A DNA stretch of 64,000 nucleotides from Cellulomonas sp. WB94 (GCF_003115775.1 NZ_QEES01000002.1:930001-994000), one strand, 5' to 3'. Counted from the stretch's first letter, positions 17,716-26,728 are shown. Notes: generated by a model from the sequence alone, not told the origin. Made by a program: numbers and translations.

Positions 17716-18135
17716 TCAGGGCACGACGCGCAGGTGCTCCGCGCGGGCCGCCGCGGCGACGTGCTCGTCCCACACCGCGACGACCAGGTCGGGCGACCTC
17801 AGCGTGAGGGCCGCCGCGAGGTGCAGGGCGTCCCCGCCACGCAGCGGGTGGCGGGCGATGAGGCGCGCGGCACGGTCGGCCAGCTCCGCGGTGACCTCGA
17901 CGACGCGCAGCGCGGGCCACAGCCGCTCCCACGCGTCGAGCGCACGACGGGCCGCGGCGGGGTCGAGCCGACCCGAGCGCCGGCCCGAGGCGAGCGTCGC
18001 CCGCACCTCGGCGTCGGCGATCCGGGAGGTCGCGACGACGTCGGCGCCGTCCCACAGCGCGGCCGCGAGCTCGGATCCGGGCTCGTCGACGCACAGCTTC
18101 ACGAGCGCGCTCGCGTCGAGGTAGACCAGGGCCAT
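17716..18135 (-). CDS. PIN-domain ribonuclease toxin (VapC-like)
   Basis: 139 residues. YLDASALVKL carries the first acidic residue of the PIN site, AEVRATLA the second (Glu), and GGDALHLAAA the third Asp, with VWDEHVAAAA as the fourth acidic region. VapC toxins cleave tRNA or rRNA. A Phd/VapB-type antitoxin gene ends 13 bases upstream on the same strand, so the two form a type II toxin-antitoxin pair. Confidence 0.87.
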   Translation of the reverse strand: MALVYLDASALVKLCVDEPGSELAAALWDGADVVATSRIADAEVRATLASGRRSGRLDPAAARRALDAWERLWPALRVVEVTAELADRAARLIARHPLRGGDALHLAAALTLRSPDLVVAVWDEHVAAAARAEHLRVVP

Positions 18136-18148
18136 CGCCGGCGCCGCG

Positions 18149-18415
18149 TCAGCGCCGCAGCCGGCGGACGAGGTCCGAGACGGCGCTCGCGGGGCGACCC
18201 GCTCCGTGCGCCTCGACCTCGGCGGGCGGACGCTGCGTCGTGGGCGGGGTGAGCAGCCCGTCGCGCTCGAGGCGCGCGAGCAGGTCCGACGACGCGACCC
18301 CCGACAGCCGTGCCACGGGGATGCCGCGCTCGGTTATGACGACGTCCTCGCCGGACCGTGCGGCGTCGATCCATTGCCGCAGGTCGGCGCGCAGAGCACT
18401 GACTGCTACCTCCAT
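18149..18415 (-). CDS. Phd/YefM-type antitoxin (VapB-like)
   Basis: 88 residues. The N-terminus MEVAVSALRADLRQWIDA, followed by DVVITERGIPVARL, is the Phd/YefM DNA-binding fold. The C-terminal half is disordered and basic (ending LVRRLRR), as expected for the toxin-binding tail. ATG 18415 is preferred over GTG 18430 by similarity to family starts. Placed directly before the PIN toxin gene, it should repress the operon and neutralise the toxin. Confidence 0.85.
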   Translation of the reverse strand: MEVAVSALRADLRQWIDAARSGEDVVITERGIPVARLSGVASSDLLARLERDGLLTPPTTQRPPAEVEAHGAGRPASAVSDLVRRLRR

Positions 18416-18475
18416 GCACCGACCGTACACACCCCGCCCTCGGCCGCGTACAGATACGGCGCACGGGGACGACCC

Positions 18476-19603
18476 TCAGAGCTCGGGCAGCGCCGCGCGG
18501 GCCTCTCCGGGGGACACCCCGGCGGCCTCGAGCAGGTCCACGGCCAGCGACCGCAGCAGCAGGACGAGGCTCTGGACCTGCCAGTCGTCGGGTGCGAGCA
18601 CGAACGGGTCGAGGCTCCGGGTGACCGCGAGCAGCTCGGTGCGCGCCCGCGTCGGAGTCGCACCCGTCATCATCGCGGTCCCGAGGGCGTCGGTGGCGCG
18701 GGCGAGGGCGTCGACGGCGGTGGCGACCCCCGCCAGCTCGTGCGGCGCCTCGGAGTCCACGAGGGACTGCGAGCGCCGGGCCAGCACGCGGGCGTTCCGC
18801 ATCGCCCGGTCGACGAGCACCGCGGACTGCCCGAGCGCCCCCAGCTCGGCCCGGTGGCGCCGCCACGCGGGTGACACCCGGGCGAGCTCGCGCGCGTTGG
18901 CCGCGCCGTCGTGCCAGTCGTCGAGCGCGGGCTGCGACGCCCGCCCGCGCACGAGGGCGTCCTCGACGTCCTGGACGGTGCGCGTGCGCCACCCCCGCGC
19001 GAGCGTCCGGAGCATCCCGACCAGCTCGATCGTCGCGGTTCGCGACTGCGCCCGCACAGGCCGGCGCGGGTCGCTCGGGGTGAGCGCCGTGACCGCGAGC
19101 GCGACGAGGCCACCCACGGCCGCGTCGGTCCACCGCCCGAACCCTCCACCCGACGCCCCGAGCGACGGCAGCCCGACGATGACGAGCGCCTGCACGCCCG
19201 CCTGCGTCGTGAACGTCACGCCGCGGTCGAGGAACCGCGCGGTGGTCGCCGCGACGAGGAGCACGAGCGCGACCTGCCACGGTCCGCTGCCGATGAGCCG
19301 CACGACGACGTCCCCGAGCCCGACCCCGAGCGCGACCCCGACGGCGAGCTCGGCGACCTTCCGGATCTTCCGGTCGGCGCTGAAGCCGAGGCACACCCAC
19401 GCGGAGACGGTCGCGAAGAACGGGTACTCGTGGCCGAGGACGTACCGGCCGATGGCCGCAGCGACGGCCACGGCGACAGCCGCCTGAACGATCGGGTACG
19501 CCGACGACCGCACGCGCGCCCGACCCTGCCGGATGCGGGCGTCGAGGTTGACGCGCGTGGCCCGGCGCGAGCCCGGCTCGCCGTCGGCCCGTACCGTGCT
19601 CAT
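18476..19603 (-). CDS. FUSC-family membrane protein (aromatic acid exporter-like)
   Basis: 375 residues. After a basic ~30-residue start there are five or six hydrophobic segments (to ~residue 170), including HEYPFFATVSAWVCLGFSAD, which resembles the FUSC/ArAE exporter N-terminal membrane block. The C-terminal ~200 residues are hydrophilic and helical, without a second membrane block. ATG 19603 has GGTGAG upstream. Exact transport role is unknown. Confidence 0.75.
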   Translation of the reverse strand: MSTVRADGEPGSRRATRVNLDARIRQGRARVRSSAYPIVQAAVAVAVAAAIGRYVLGHEYPFFATVSAWVCLGFSADRKIRKVAELAVGVALGVGLGDVVVRLIGSGPWQVALVLLVAATTARFLDRGVTFTTQAGVQALVIVGLPSLGASGGGFGRWTDAAVGGLVALAVTALTPSDPRRPVRAQSRTATIELVGMLRTLARGWRTRTVQDVEDALVRGRASQPALDDWHDGAANARELARVSPAWRRHRAELGALGQSAVLVDRAMRNARVLARRSQSLVDSEAPHELAGVATAVDALARATDALGTAMMTGATPTRARTELLAVTRSLDPFVLAPDDWQVQSLVLLLRSLAVDLLEAAGVSPGEARAALPEL

Positions 19604-19643
19604 CGCCGCCTCACCGCATGCACCGCCTGCCCGGTCGTCCGGG

Positions 19644-20789
19644 TCACAGGCTCGGGTGCTGCCCCAGGCCGTGCGCGACGGGTCCCCGCGGCGCCGGTCG
19701 GTCGGCGGACACGCCCTCCCCCGGGACGATGACCTCCTGGCCGGCCGCGACCGCGCCACCGTCGCAGTCGACGACGAGCTCGATGTCCGTGGGCGTCGAG
19801 CGCTTGACGACCGCGAGCGCGACCGGCCCGAGCTCGTGGTGCCGCGCGACGCTCGTGATCTGCCCGACGACCCGACCGACCTCGCCACCCGACGCGAGCT
19901 CGCCGAACTCCCGGACCTCCGCGCCCGGCTCGGGCAGCAGGTGGCCGGAGCCGTCGAGGTGCAGCATCACGAGGCGTCGCGGCGGTCGGCCGAGGTTGTG
20001 CACGCGCGCGACCGTCTCCTGGCCCCGGTAGCAGCCCTTGTGCAGGTGCACCGCGGTGCGCAGCCAGTCGAGCTCGTGCGGGATCGTGCGGTGGTCGACC
20101 TCACGACCGGCGCGGGGGCGCCACGCCTCGATCCGGGCGGCCTCGCTCGCCCACGTCCCCACGAGCGGCCAGCCGGCGGACTCGCGCGCGGCGACAGCCT
20201 GGACGAGGTCGGCCCGCGGGACGAGGACGAGTCGCCACGCGCGGTCGGCGCCGGGGTGGTCCGCGTCGTCGGGTCCGTAGCGGGTGCCGCCGGGAGCGGT
20301 GTGCGGCCACGGGTCACGCCAGGTGACGGGTTCGCCCTCGGCGCCCTCGGCTCCGACCGGCTCGCCGATCGCGGCCCAGTCGGCCGTGACGTCCGCGACC
20401 TCGACGCGCAGCATGAAGCGCATCCGGTCGAGCCACGCCGCGAGCTCGGGCGCCGCGGCGCCCTCGGTGATCAGCCAGGTCGCCTCGCCGTCGTCCACGA
20501 CGCCCGCCGCATGCTCGATGTGCCCCTGCGGGCTGAGCACGAGCAGCTCGGTCGAGGTCCGCGGGGCGAGCGTCGCGAGCTCCTGCGAGGTGATCGAGTT
20601 CAGCCACGTGAGGCGGTCCGGCCCAGCGACGCGGACGACCCCGAGGTTCGACTGGTCGACGACCGCGCCGCCGCGAGCCAGCGCTCGCTGCTCGGCCGTC
20701 GGGTCGCCGTAGTGGAAGGCGACCCCCGCGTCGACGCCCGAGCCGGCGACGGCGCCGTGCCGCGCGAGCAGGGGGCTGGGGGTCGTCAT
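19644..20789 (-). CDS. ygfZ: Folate-binding protein YgfZ (iron-sulfur cluster repair)
   Basis: 381 residues, GcvT-like fold. The signature KGCYRGQE near residue 260 is the family hallmark with its conserved Cys. YgfZ uses a folate to help assemble or repair iron-sulfur clusters. ATG 20789 overlaps the stop of the nitrobindin-like gene as ATGA, a pairing that suggests a shared redox or metal-stress role. Confidence 0.93.
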   Translation of the reverse strand: MTTPSPLLARHGAVAGSGVDAGVAFHYGDPTAEQRALARGGAVVDQSNLGVVRVAGPDRLTWLNSITSQELATLAPRTSTELLVLSPQGHIEHAAGVVDDGEATWLITEGAAAPELAAWLDRMRFMLRVEVADVTADWAAIGEPVGAEGAEGEPVTWRDPWPHTAPGGTRYGPDDADHPGADRAWRLVLVPRADLVQAVAARESAGWPLVGTWASEAARIEAWRPRAGREVDHRTIPHELDWLRTAVHLHKGCYRGQETVARVHNLGRPPRRLVMLHLDGSGHLLPEPGAEVREFGELASGGEVGRVVGQITSVARHHELGPVALAVVKRSTPTDIELVVDCDGGAVAAGQEVIVPGEGVSADRPAPRGPVAHGLGQHPSL

Positions 20790-21385
20790 GGCTGGTCCTC
20801 GTCGTCCGTGGGGGCGCCGTCCGCGCGCACGAGCCGCGCGGACGCATAGGTCTGCATCGGGTGCCCGAACGCCGCGAGGTCGAAGGCCCACATCAGGTCG
20901 CCGTGGACGAGCCCGTAGAGCCGCTTGCCGGCGGTGACCTCGACGGCCGACGCGGTGCGGGCGACGAGGTCGCTCACGAGGTCGATGCGCCCGTTGCCCA
21001 CGGCCCCGAGGTACAGCGAGAGGTGCCCCGCCGGGTCGGCGAGCAGGACCTCGACCGGGGCCCGGTCGGCCGTGAGCCCGTCGGGACGCTCGGGCGGGAC
21101 GCGCCAGTACCCGGACTCCGTCGACCACACCGGGCCGGGCTCGGCGGGCACGACCGCGGCGTCGGGATCGGTGAGGGCTGCCGCGTCGTCGGGGGCGACA
21201 ACGAGACGGATCGTCGAGGTGTACGCGAGGTAGGGGCCGCCGTCGTGCGTGAAGTCGACGTCCTGCGTGAACGCGGACTCGTCGATCCCGGGGTAGCCCA
21301 CGACGCCCTCGCCGTGCCAGCGACCCACGAGCCAGGCCAGGGGGTACACCTCGGGCGCGAGGCCCTCCGGGATGATGAACGTCAT
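20786..21385 (-). CDS. Nitrobindin-like heme-binding beta-barrel protein (FABP/THAP4-type)
   Basis: 199 residues. WLVGRWHGEGVVGYPGI is the conserved opening of the nitrobindin (former DUF1794) family, and the C-terminal segment with FGHPMQ holds a His in the region of the heme ligand. Characterised members bind ferric heme and scavenge NO or isomerise peroxynitrite. It overlaps ygfZ by four bases. ATG start at 21385. Confidence 0.85.
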   Translation of the reverse strand: MTFIIPEGLAPEVYPLAWLVGRWHGEGVVGYPGIDESAFTQDVDFTHDGGPYLAYTSTIRLVVAPDDAAALTDPDAAVVPAEPGPVWSTESGYWRVPPERPDGLTADRAPVEVLLADPAGHLSLYLGAVGNGRIDLVSDLVARTASAVEVTAGKRLYGLVHGDLMWAFDLAAFGHPMQTYASARLVRADGAPTDDEDQP

Positions 21386-21410
21386 AGCCGCCTTCGTCGA
21401 ACGCCTGCGC

Positions 21411-21518
21411 TCAGCGCTGGCCCTTGTACAGGCGCAGGACCACGAGCCCTGCGAACCAGGCGATGGTCAGCGTGGTGATGACCAGAAGGCCGATGAAAAA
21501 CGCTTCGAGTGCACCCAT
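21411..21518 (-). CDS. 35-residue single-pass membrane protein
   Basis: ATG 21518 to TGA 21411. The product starts MGALEAFFIGLLVIT, has one hydrophobic helix of about 22 residues containing a Trp, and ends in the basic tail LRLYKGQR. It lies between the nitrobindin-like gene (25 bases downstream) and the divergent dsrE gene. Codon use is like that of its neighbours (third positions mostly G/C). No function can be assigned; length and context suggest a small regulatory or accessory membrane protein. Confidence 0.65.
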   Translation of the reverse strand: MGALEAFFIGLLVITTLTIAWFAGLVVLRLYKGQR

Positions 21519-21557
21519 GCCCCGATCCTAACGACACGCCCGCCCTAGGCTGTCCGG

Positions 21558-21929
21558 ATGACCACGCCGACGCGCAGCCTCGTGATCAAGGCCACCAGCG
21601 GGGCCGACCGCCCCGAGACCGTGAACCAGGCGTTCACGGTCGCGGCGGCGGCCGTGGCGGCCGGTGCGGACGTGAGCCTGTGGCTGACCGGGGAGGCCGC
21701 GTGGCTCGGGCTGCCAGGTCGCACCACGGACGTCGCGCTCGACCACGCGGCGCCGCTCGCCGACCTCCTCGCGGTCGTCCTGGACGCCGGCACCGTCACG
21801 GTCTGCACGCAGTGCGCCGCGCGCCGCGGCTTCGGGCCCGACGACGTGCTCCCGGGCATCCGGATCGCGGGTGCCGCGGTGTTCGTCGAGGAGATCCTGG
21901 CCGAAGGCGCGCAGGCACTCGTGTACTGA
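21558..21929 (+). CDS. DsrE/DsrF-like sulfur-relay family protein
   Basis: 123 residues. The fold pattern (LVIKATSGADRPETVNQAF start, then AGADVSLWLTGEA) matches DsrE-like proteins, and CTQCAARRGF supplies two Cys in the region where the family carries its active Cys. Such proteins carry or sense sulfane sulfur in the cytosol. It is divergent from the nitrobindin-ygfZ group and convergent with the thioredoxin/DUF4395 operon, so a thiol or sulfur theme runs through the region. Confidence 0.8.
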   Translation: MTTPTRSLVIKATSGADRPETVNQAFTVAAAAVAAGADVSLWLTGEAAWLGLPGRTTDVALDHAAPLADLLAVVLDAGTVTVCTQCAARRGFGPDDVLPGIRIAGAAVFVEEILAEGAQALVY

Positions 21930-21971
21930 ACCGCTCGGATACTGAACCGCTCAGGCACCGGCCCGCTCAGG
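21924..21971. repeat. Tandem 16-bp repeats spanning the dsrE stop codon
   Basis: Units 21924-21939 and 21940-21955 share TACTGAACCGCTC; a third, diverged unit covers 21956-21971. The TGA of dsrE is inside unit one and recurs 16 bases later in another frame. Confidence 0.75.
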
Positions 21972-21989
21972 CACGGAGGCGCGTGCGGG

Positions 21990-22490
21990 TCAGGCGGCCC
22001 GCGAGCGCAGCCGGACGCCGAGCAGGTACAGCTCGCAGCCGAGGCACAGGCCGAACACCGAGTTGAGGAACGCGGCGACCAGCGCGAGCGCCGCAGCGAC
22101 CGGGACGGCGGCCGTGACACCCGCGAGCCCGAGCAGCACGCCGAGACCCGTGATGATCAGGCCGACGAGCTGGGCGAACCGGGGCGGGCGCGGGTCCTCG
22201 AGCTCGGCCGGGGGCGCGAGGCGCGGGCGGACGAGCTCCCGGAAGACCAGTCCCTGGACCGTCCCCTGCGCGCCGCGAACGGCGCCGAGGGCGAACAGGG
22301 CGGCGATGACCGCGAGCAGCGCGAGCGCGGGACCACCGCTGAGCAGGAGCACGACGACGAGCAGCACCGCGGTGATCGCTGCGCCGACCCGGGGGCCGCG
22401 CGGGTCGATGCCGACCGGGCTCACGGGCGGCAGCGGGCTCGACGGGCGCTGTGCGGACGGCGGCGGGGTGGACGAGATCGGGTCGGTCAT
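21990..22490 (-). CDS. DUF4395 family membrane protein
   Basis: 166 residues. A Pro/Ser-rich N-terminus, two pairs of hydrophobic helices and the terminal motif LNSVFGLCLGCELYLL, with the paired Cys conserved in DUF4395. Members are often encoded beside thioredoxin-like proteins and sulfurtransferases, as here. A strong ribosome site (AGGAGG) precedes ATG 22490. Last gene of a three-gene minus-strand operon. Confidence 0.85.
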   Translation of the reverse strand: MTDPISSTPPPSAQRPSSPLPPVSPVGIDPRGPRVGAAITAVLLVVVLLLSGGPALALLAVIAALFALGAVRGAQGTVQGLVFRELVRPRLAPPAELEDPRPPRFAQLVGLIITGLGVLLGLAGVTAAVPVAAALALVAAFLNSVFGLCLGCELYLLGVRLRSRAA

Positions 22491-22628
22491 GGTTCCTCCT
22501 GGAGGATGGGGCGAGGGACGAGGGCGAGACAGGGGATTCGTTCGAGGCCGTGCGACCTGGCACGACGGGGGTGCGGCACTGCGCGGGGATCGCCCGCAGC
22601 CGCGGTGCGCTGGTGCGCACGGAGGGGC

Positions 22629-23072
22629 TCAGCGGGCGCTGACGGTCCCCGGACAGGACTCGAGGGCCGCGAGGGCGTGGCGGCGGTCCAGGGCGCCGGA
22701 CATCCGCCCGACCACGACCCCGCCGGCGTCCAGCACCAGCACGGTGGGGGTGCGCATGACGTCGAACCGGCGGACCAGGTCGAGGTGCTCGGTGACGTCG
22801 ATCTCGACGTGCGCGAGCCCGGGGCGCTCGGTCGCGAGCTGCCCGAGCACGACGGCGGCGCGGCGGCACGGCGTGCAGACCTCGCTCGAGAACTGCAGGA
22901 ACGTCAGCTCGCTGCCGAGCGCTGCACCCAGCTCGGTGGCGGCCACGCGGGGTGCGGTGTCGCGCTGTGCGGCGTCGCGGACCGTGAAGCGACCGTTGCG
23001 GGCGTTCCACCACAGGCCCAGCCCGGTCGCGAGGACCAGGACGGCGAGGACGACGACGACGCGCAGCAGCAT
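22629..23072 (-). CDS. Membrane-anchored thioredoxin-like protein
   Basis: 147 residues. One N-terminal hydrophobic helix (~3-22) anchors a thioredoxin domain whose active site reads CTPCR, followed by the expected VEIDVTEH strand and the cis-Pro of RTPTVLVL. It is likely an extracytoplasmic-face or membrane-bound disulfide reductase. ATG 23072 lies three bases after the stop of the upstream membrane protein; the DUF4395 gene follows after 138 bases. Confidence 0.87.
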   Translation of the reverse strand: MLLRVVVVLAVLVLATGLGLWWNARNGRFTVRDAAQRDTAPRVAATELGAALGSELTFLQFSSEVCTPCRRAAVVLGQLATERPGLAHVEIDVTEHLDLVRRFDVMRTPTVLVLDAGGVVVGRMSGALDRRHALAALESCPGTVSAR

Positions 23073-23075
23073 GGC

Positions 23076-23825
23076 TCAGCCCACCATGACCCGGCCGACG
23101 ACGTACACGAGCACACCCGTCACCGGCACGGGCAGGACGGTGGCCGCGAGGGAGGCCGGGACGCGCGACAGCGCGGGCAACCGGTCGAACAGCTCGTGGA
23201 TCGCGGCGACCAGGACACCGACGGCGAGACCCAGCAGCGCGCCGGCCACCGGGTCGAGCCCGCGCAGCACGGCGCCGCCGAGCCCACCAGCGACGACCGC
23301 GGCACCCGTCGTGATGCTGACACCGGCCCACCCGGGCACGCGGAGCGCGCAGACGGCCGACCCCACCGCGAGCGCGAGCGCCCCGGCGATGACGAGGCCG
23401 GCCCCACCGGGGGCGCGCTGCGTGGCGACCCAGCCCGCGGCGCAGGCGGCGATGAGCGTGCCCGCCACGGTGCCCGACACCGACTCGACGAGGTGCGACC
23501 GGCCGTCGGTGCGCAGCAGCTCGTTGATGAACGTCAGGACTATCGCTGCGCCGAACACGACCGGCAGGGCCCGCAGGAACGGTTCGCCGACCGTGAGATA
23601 CACCACGGCCACCGCTCCTGCGCCGCCGAGCGCCACGACCGCACCCGAGCCCGGCCGGCTCGGCAGGTCGGTGAGCATCGGCCAGCCGAACGCGAACAGC
23701 ACAGCGAGCGCGCCGACGACGACCGCGAGCGGCAGCTCACCGAACGTGAGGGTCGCGAGATAGCCGCCGACGGCGACGAGCGTGGCCAGGACAGCCGTCA
23801 GCACAGCCCGCGTGGAGACCTGCAC
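23076..23825 (-). CDS. Multi-pass membrane protein of unknown function
   Basis: 249 residues with about eight hydrophobic helices and few charged residues; the only long polar loop is around [20 protein letters not shown] do not recognise a characterised domain. GTG start at 23825. It is the first gene of the operon with the thioredoxin-like and DUF4395 proteins, so a role in membrane thiol chemistry or transport is possible. Confidence 0.75.
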   Translation of the reverse strand: MQVSTRAVLTAVLATLVAVGGYLATLTFGELPLAVVVGALAVLFAFGWPMLTDLPSRPGSGAVVALGGAGAVAVVYLTVGEPFLRALPVVFGAAIVLTFINELLRTDGRSHLVESVSGTVAGTLIAACAAGWVATQRAPGGAGLVIAGALALAVGSAVCALRVPGWAGVSITTGAAVVAGGLGGAVLRGLDPVAGALLGLAVGVLVAAIHELFDRLPALSRVPASLAATVLPVPVTGVLVYVVGRVMVG

Positions 23826-24064
23826 GCGCTACCGGGCCCGACGTCGGCCCGCGCCGACGCATCCGACCGTGCGCAGCCGACGGCGCGACAGACCACGCGT
23901 CAGACCACGAGATGCGGTCGCGGAGAGGAGGAAGGAACCGGGCACACCCTGATTCTCGCATCCCTGCACGCGCAGAACGGTGTGTCTCCGCCCACTGGAC
24001 GAGACTCCGACGCCCATCGCGTCGCGATACCGTGGCACCACTCGTTCCCAAGGAGGTCCCGCCA

Positions 24065-24880
24065 GTGGCAGATCTGCTGCTGCTCACGTCCGCCTCCGGT
24101 GGCTCCGCCCAGGTCCTCCCGGCGCTGGGGCTGCTCTCGCACCGCATCCGGGTCCTGCCCGTCGAGCCGTCCGCGCTCGTCGACGCCCCCGATGCGGACA
24201 TCGTCGTGCTCGACGCGCGGCGCGACCTCGCGATCGCGCGGACGACGTGCCGGGTCCTGCGGGCGAGCGGGCTGATGGTGCCCCTCGTCCTGGTCCTCAC
24301 CGAGGGCGGTCTGACCGTCGTGACCGCCGAGTGGGGCGCGGACGACATCGTGCTCGAGAACGCCACGCCCGTCGAGGTCGAGACCCGGTTCCGGCTCGTG
24401 ATGGAGCGCGCGGCGGTCAAGGGTGTGGCCACCGAGCCGCAGGAGATCATGGCGGGCGAGCTCGTCATCGACCCGGGCGGGTACTCGGCCCGCCTGCGCG
24501 GTCGCCCCCTCGACCTCACGTACAAGGAGTTCGAGCTGATCAAGTACCTCGTGCAGCACCCCGGGCGGGTGTTCACGCGGGCCCAGCTGCTCCAGGAGGT
24601 CTGGGGCTACGACTACTACGGAGGCACCCGGACCGTCGACGTCCACGTCCGTCGGCTCCGCGCCAAGCTGGGTCCCGAGCACGAGCAGCTCATCGGCACC
24701 GTCCGGAACGTCGGCTACCGGTTCGACCCCCCGAAGGACCGTCGGGCGGCCGCGACCAGCCGGCCGACCTCGTCCGATCCCGGGTCGGGCGAGCCGTCGG
24801 AGCCTGACCCGGAGACCGTCGGCGACACCGCTGCCCTCGCGGCGGACGTCTCCCGCACCGCGTCGCTCGCTGGCGGCTGA
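24065..24880 (+). CDS. glnR: GlnR-type nitrogen response regulator (OmpR family, orphan)
   Basis: 271 residues. The receiver starts [11 protein letters not shown] and continues [16 protein letters not shown], closely following Streptomyces GlnR, with VVLDARRDL at the position of its unphosphorylated Asp. The C-terminal winged helix contains [12 protein letters not shown], the run from [19 protein letters not shown], and [15 protein letters not shown], all typical of GlnR. A disordered tail of ~45 residues follows. GTG 24065 is chosen because AAGGAGG lies eight bases upstream. GlnR controls ammonium and nitrogen assimilation genes; no kinase is present, as expected for this orphan regulator. 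Confidence 0.87.
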   Translation: MADLLLLTSASGGSAQVLPALGLLSHRIRVLPVEPSALVDAPDADIVVLDARRDLAIARTTCRVLRASGLMVPLVLVLTEGGLTVVTAEWGADDIVLENATPVEVETRFRLVMERAAVKGVATEPQEIMAGELVIDPGGYSARLRGRPLDLTYKEFELIKYLVQHPGRVFTRAQLLQEVWGYDYYGGTRTVDVHVRRLRAKLGPEHEQLIGTVRNVGYRFDPPKDRRAAATSRPTSSDPGSGEPSEPDPETVGDTAALAADVSRTASLAGG

Positions 24881-24917
24881 GCGGTGCACCCCGTCGTGTT
24901 GAGCCGGTAGGTTCGCT

Positions 24918-25853
24918 GTGATGAACGTCGACGCCTCCACCCTGCTCATCGACGGGCCGTGGCGACACCAGTTCGTGCCGGCGAACGGCGCACGCTTCCA
25001 CGTCGCGATCGCCGGGCCCGACGACCATGACGCCCCCCTCGTGGTGCTGCTGCACGGCATGCCCGAGTTCTGGTGGGCGTGGCGCCACCAGCTGCCCGTC
25101 CTCGCCGCCGCCGGCTACCGGGTCGCTGCGATGGACCTGCGTGGCACGGGCGCCTCCGACAAGCCGCCGCACGGCTACGACGTGCCGACGCTCGCCCGGG
25201 ACGTCGCGGGCCTCGTCCGCTCGCTCGGTGCGGACCGTGCCGTCGTCGTCGGCACCGGCACCGGCGGCGAGATCGCCTGGGCGATGCCCGCGATCGCACC
25301 CGACGTGACCTCCGCGATCGCCGTGCTCGGTTGCCCGCACCCCCTCCAGGCCAGGGCCGAGCCGCTCGGTTCCCTGCGCCCGCGGGCTGCCCGCCACGTC
25401 GCGTACTTCCAGCTGCCCTCGCTGCCCGAGCGGGCGATGGCGAGCTCTGACCTGGTCGTCCGGCTCCTGCGCGAGTGGGGCGCGCGCGGCTGGACGACGC
25501 CGGAGATCGAGGACACGTACCGCCAGGCCGCGCGCGTGCCGTTCGCGGCGCACTCCGCGATGGAACGCTCGCGCTGGCTCGTGCGCTCGGCGCCCCGCGT
25601 CGACGGTCAGCGCTACCTCGGTGCGCTCCGGACCGCGCCCGCGGTGCCGGTGCTGCAGCTGCACGGTGGCGAGGACGGGTGCCGCCCGGCGGCCACCGCT
25701 GCGGCGACGGGCCGGCTGCTCACCCGGCTCGGTGCGGGCTACCGGTTCGAGCTGATCCCCGACGCCGGGCACTTCCTGGCCGAGGAGGCCCCCGACCGCG
25801 TCAACGCGCTGCTGCTGTCCTGGCTGCGGGAGGTCGCGCCCTTCAGCTCCTGA
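24918..25853 (+). CDS. Alpha/beta hydrolase (epoxide-hydrolase-like) lacking the usual nucleophile
   Basis: 311 residues. The oxyanion motif LLHGMPEFWWAWRHQLP and the strand MDLRGTGASDKPP match the epoxide hydrolase / haloalkane dehalogenase group, and a terminal DAGHFLAEEAPD provides the His. The nucleophile elbow, however, reads VVVGTGTGGEIAW where relatives have GHDWGG or GHSxGG, so Gly replaces the Asp/Ser. This implies either a non-catalytic or differently acting protein. GTG 24918 and ATG 24921 are both possible starts. Convergent with nth through a stop-codon repeat. Confidence 0.85.
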   Translation: MMNVDASTLLIDGPWRHQFVPANGARFHVAIAGPDDHDAPLVVLLHGMPEFWWAWRHQLPVLAAAGYRVAAMDLRGTGASDKPPHGYDVPTLARDVAGLVRSLGADRAVVVGTGTGGEIAWAMPAIAPDVTSAIAVLGCPHPLQARAEPLGSLRPRAARHVAYFQLPSLPERAMASSDLVVRLLREWGARGWTTPEIEDTYRQAARVPFAAHSAMERSRWLVRSAPRVDGQRYLGALRTAPAVPVLQLHGGEDGCRPAATAAATGRLLTRLGAGYRFELIPDAGHFLAEEAPDRVNALLLSWLREVAPFSS

Positions 25854-25890
25854 CGGGCTCAGCCCTTGACGAGCTCAGCCTTTGACGAGG
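25851..25890. repeat. Tandem 16-bp repeats carrying the stop codons of two convergent genes
   Basis: TGACGGGCTCAGCCCT (25851-25866) is followed by TGACGAGCTCAGCCTT (25867-25882) and the start of a third unit. Each unit carries TGA on the plus strand and TGA on the minus strand (as TCA). The hydrolase stop is in unit one, the nth stop (25875-25877) in unit two; plus-strand TGA triplets at 25851, 25867 and 25883 fall in all three frames. Confidence 0.85.
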
Positions 25891-26579
25891 GCCGCGGCCA
25901 GCTCAGGGTCGGCCTCGCCGATGCCGTTCGACGGGCAGTCCATGGCGATCGGGCACGCGCCGCACGCCGGCGTCCGGGCATGGCACGTCCGACGCCCGTG
26001 GAAGATCAGCCGGTGGGACGCCATCGTCCACTCCGACCGCTCGAGCAGCACCATGAGGTCCGTCTCGACCTTGACCGGGTCCTCCTCCGTGGTCCAGCCC
26101 AGCCGGCGCGCGAGCCGCCCGACGTGGGTGTCGACCGTGATCCCGGGGACGCCGAACGCGTTGCCCAGGACGACGTTGGCGGTCTTGCGCCCGACGCCGG
26201 GGAGCGTCACGAGGTCCTCGAGCCGACCGGGGACCTGACCGTCGAACCGCTCCACGAGGGCCTGGCCGATCCCGATGAGCGACTCGGCCTTGGCCCGGAA
26301 GAAGCCGGTGGGCCGCAGGAGCTCCTGGAGGAAGGCCCGGTCCGCCTGCGCGTACGACAGCGCGTCGGGATAGCGGGCGAACAGCTCGGGAGTCACCTGG
26401 TTGACCCGCACGTCGGTCGTCTGCGCCGACAGCACGGTCGCGACGAGCAGCTCGAGAGGGCTCGTGAAGTCCAGCTCACAGTGCGCGTCGGGGTAGCGCA
26501 GGCCGAGAAGGCGGTTGATCCTGCGGGCCCGACGCACCCGCGCCAGCTGGGTCTCGTCCTGCCACCGGCGCGTCGTCAC
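25875..26579 (-). CDS. nth: Endonuclease III
   Basis: 234 residues. DNA glycosylase/AP lyase for oxidised pyrimidines. The helix-hairpin-helix [14 protein letters not shown] holds the catalytic Lys, [13 protein letters not shown] the catalytic Asp, and the C-terminus has the [4Fe-4S] ligands in [17 protein letters not shown] (Cys-x6-Cys-x2-Cys-x5-Cys). ATG start at 26579. In mycobacteria nth also lies a gene or two from crp. Confidence 0.96.
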   Translation of the reverse strand: MTTRRWQDETQLARVRRARRINRLLGLRYPDAHCELDFTSPLELLVATVLSAQTTDVRVNQVTPELFARYPDALSYAQADRAFLQELLRPTGFFRAKAESLIGIGQALVERFDGQVPGRLEDLVTLPGVGRKTANVVLGNAFGVPGITVDTHVGRLARRLGWTTEEDPVKVETDLMVLLERSEWTMASHRLIFHGRRTCHARTPACGACPIAMDCPSNGIGEADPELAAALVKG

Positions 26580-26728
26580 GCCGTCAGCCTACGTGTGCAC
26601 CCCCACCCACTGCTCCCCTTGGGTGATCCTGACCCCGTCCAGGTGAGTCGGGCTCAAGTCCCCAGGTCGCAGCGTCGAAGACCTGGACAAGCGTCCTTCA
26701 CGTCGGGACGAACCTCTTCCGACAGGAC

